Shown here: piece by piece, positions 5,571-6,712 of the stretch
Layout of the letters: the number at the start of each line of letters is the position of its first letter
Numbering within the stretch: position 1 is the first letter of the stretch
Origin: Mucilaginibacter sp.
Lineage (GTDB): Bacteria; Bacteroidota; Bacteroidia; Sphingobacteriales; Sphingobacteriaceae
NCBI GenBank assembly: GCA_025934475.1
Contig: JAICXZ010000182.1
Location: 1-6,712, forward strand
Reading direction: 5' to 3'
Length of the DNA stretch: 6,712 bases
The notes under the pieces: model-generated
Databases searched by the model: none
Told to the model about the DNA's origin: nothing
Seen by the model: only the letters and a program-made list of their open reading frames with translations
Program-made: the position numbers and the translations under genes

Positions 5571-5665
5571 GTCAATGGACCATAGTCCATAGCAACTTTT
5601 CTCTGGACTATGGACTATGAACAAACTCACCTTTCTATGGACTATGGACTATGGACAAACTCACC
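5571..5665 (+). repeat. GGACTAT repeats with two 28-nt copies and an inverted copy
   Basis: Two 28-nt copies (5604-5631 and 5638-5665, one mismatch, 34 bp apart) each hold two tandem GGACTAT units followed by the string ACAAACTCACC. Upstream, CATAGTCCATAG (5581-5592) is the exact complement of CTATGGACTATG at 5608-5619 (12 bp, 15-nt loop). With C5580 added it also matches 5635-5647 and 5642-5654 (13 bp each). Alternative hairpins can therefore form in the leader of the 5669 gene. The second copy runs to 4 nt before the preferred start. Confidence 0.75.
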
Positions 5666-5668
5666 ACC

Positions 5669-6103
5669 ATGAACGACCAACTAACCACCTTCCTCGACTC
5701 TCTCCGGACCGACGTCATCCACTCCATGCAGTCCAAAGGCAAATATGCCACGGGACAAACCGCGCAGCAAATCAACATCGTTGATGACGGCGAACAGGCA
5801 AGCCTGCAAATGGCCGCTTACATCCAGGCGCTGGAATTTGGCCGAAACCCAACAAGTTCTAACCCGATTCCAGCAAATCTACCCATGATCGACCGCATCA
5901 AACAATGGTGCCAGGCCAAAGGCATCCCCGACAAAGCCGCATGGGCAATCAAAAAATCTATTGATAAAAAAGGTTACAAGGGCATACCCGGCATACTGTC
6001 TGAGCCACTCGGAGACGATAACCTCAACCGTCGCCTCACCCAAGCCACTGACAGTATCAGCGACAACACCACCCGGCAAATAGCCGACTTGTTCGATCTG
6101 TAA
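5669..6103 (+). CDS. HK97-gp10-like phage tail/neck protein
   Basis: 144 residues from the preferred ATG at 5669. Recognisable blocks are YATGQTAQQI (26-35), YIQALEFGRNP (51-61) with the family's central 'EfGr.P', IDRIKQWCQAKGI (74-86) and AWAIKKSIDKKGYKGIPG (91-108). This order (TG.. segment, 'lEfG', a helix with W, 'a..I...G..g') is common in small gp10-like head-tail joining or tail completion proteins of Bacteroidetes phages. It should be a cytosolic virion structural or assembly protein. An in-frame ATG at 5651 would add MDKLTT, but it lies inside the repeated GGACTATGG block and is probably not used. The chosen ATG follows CTCACCACC, as the neighbouring starts follow similar CACC strings. 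The exact function is uncertain. Confidence 0.65.
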   Translation: MNDQLTTFLDSLRTDVIHSMQSKGKYATGQTAQQINIVDDGEQASLQMAAYIQALEFGRNPTSSNPIPANLPMIDRIKQWCQAKGIPDKAAWAIKKSIDKKGYKGIPGILSEPLGDDNLNRRLTQATDSISDNTTRQIADLFDL

Positions 6104-6180
6104 AAACCATTATAACCTTTATAACTTCTATAACCATTCTAACTTAATCCAACCTAATCAACTCAATCAACTGACCACCC
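6104..6180 (+). repeat. 9-nt-phased, nearly G-free leader before the 6181 gene
   Basis: From 6105 the 77-nt gap reads as units starting AAC: AACCATTAT, AACCTTTAT, AACTTCTAT, AACCATTCT, AACTTAATCC (one extra base), AACCTAATC, AACTCAATC, then AACTGACCACCC before the ATG. Only one G occurs (6173). The mRNA leader should be unstructured. No promoter or terminator elements are seen. Confidence 0.7.
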
Positions 6181-6712
6181 ATGCCCCTCTTCCCCCAGAT
6201 ATCCATCGTCAACCAAACTTCGGTAACCGATAACGGCATCGTGTACACCGATGGCGACGTTTATATCGTCATAACCGACGATACCGGTAACCCTGCCAAC
6301 GGAAATAACATCGTGGTTACCGTTGCTTATAATGATACCGGCAGCATCATCGACTCCAACTATACTGTTCCCGGTCAAAACCTTAAGATATACAGCGGCA
6401 TTTTGAGCCGACGACTGGTCTCAGATACGGCACCGTTCGATTATCGCACGTTTGCCGTGGTTTATTATTCAGATGCAGGCACAACCTCATCGAACCCAAA
6501 CGTCTGCGACGCCACAATCCAATCTGTCAGCATCGATAAAAAAGAATCCACAGTTGGAGCAGCAGACGGACAAGTCACCGTTAACGCTTCATCAAGCTTC
6601 GGTCCTATTCAATATAAAATTGACAGCGGCGCGTTCCAGGCTTCTCCCACATTTACAGGTCTAACAGGCGGTTCACACTTCGCTTATATTATCGACGCAA
6701 ATGGATGTTTGG
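6181..6712 (+). CDS. Phage structural protein with SprB-like repeat, 3' end missing
   Basis: 177 visible residues, continuing past the window. There is no signal peptide, so it is not a normal secreted adhesin; placed among tail genes it is probably a virion surface or tail-fibre-type protein. An N-terminal beta-rich domain (about 6-100; IVYTDGDVYIVITDDTGNPA at 20-39) is followed by a module from about 108 to 176. That module begins at Cys109 with CDATIQSVSIDKKESTVGAA, carries GPIQYKIDSGAFQ (141-153) and ends DANGC (172-176). The order Cys, 'G....DG..TV', 'GP.QY.IDSG', '.F.GL.GG', 'DANGC' is that of SprB repeats, the Ig-like units of the Flavobacterium gliding adhesin SprB. The start follows CTGACCACCC. 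Whether more repeats follow cannot be seen. Confidence 0.65.
   Translation, partial: MPLFPQISIVNQTSVTDNGIVYTDGDVYIVITDDTGNPANGNNIVVTVAYNDTGSIIDSNYTVPGQNLKIYSGILSRRLVSDTAPFDYRTFAVVYYSDAGTTSSNPNVCDATIQSVSIDKKESTVGAADGQVTVNASSSFGPIQYKIDSGAFQASPTFTGLTGGSHFAYIIDANGCL

Noticed and set aside
5604..5665. Two 28-nt repeats as a possible CRISPR array
   Set aside because: Only two copies, separated by 6 nt, made of an inner 7-nt tandem unit, with no spacers and no cas genes.
5651..5668. ATG at 5651 as start of the gp10-like gene
   Set aside because: The ATG is part of the GGACTATGG repeat and adds only six residues, whereas ATG 5669 follows a CACC string like the neighbouring starts. It cannot be fully excluded.

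Overview
The window looks like chromosome of a Bacteroidetes, most likely a Sphingobacteriaceae-type bacterium (Mucilaginibacter/Pedobacter-like). It has promoters of the Bacteroidetes TTG...TAnnTTTG kind, start codons mostly without Shine-Dalgarno sequences, a typical lipoprotein signal, and a SprB-like repeat domain. This assignment is inferred from sequence style; no search was run.

Left part (1-1700, all minus strand): the 5' two-thirds of a short-chain dehydrogenase/reductase gene, which leaves the window at its catalytic tyrosine. Its promoter is surrounded by three similar inverted repeats of the TetR-operator type. Upstream lies a Xre-RES toxin-antitoxin pair in the usual order, antitoxin first, but with an unusual 101-nt spacer built from 8-nt units.

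Right part (1746-6712): the start of a phage or phage-derived module on the plus strand. A good promoter (1746-1776) drives a small terminase-like gene. A lipoprotein gene on the opposite strand then separates it from an intact large terminase subunit gene. Straight after the large subunit, with no portal, protease or capsid gene between, comes a two-frame gene with the hallmarks of a tail assembly chaperone expressed by -1 ribosomal frameshifting (4193-5037). It is followed by a probable tail-terminator-like gene, a HK97-gp10-like gene, and the start of a structural or adhesin-like protein with a SprB-type repeat and no signal peptide.

The most unusual signals are: (1) the -1 frameshift arrangement, where the second frame has no usable start codon of its own; (2) phased short-unit leaders before start codons (period 8 before the toxin and the 5118 gene, period 9 before the 6181 gene, and a 7-nt unit with inverted copies before the 5669 gene); (3) the lipoprotein inserted between the terminase genes; and (4) the missing head genes. 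No integrase, att site, tRNA or CRISPR array was seen.
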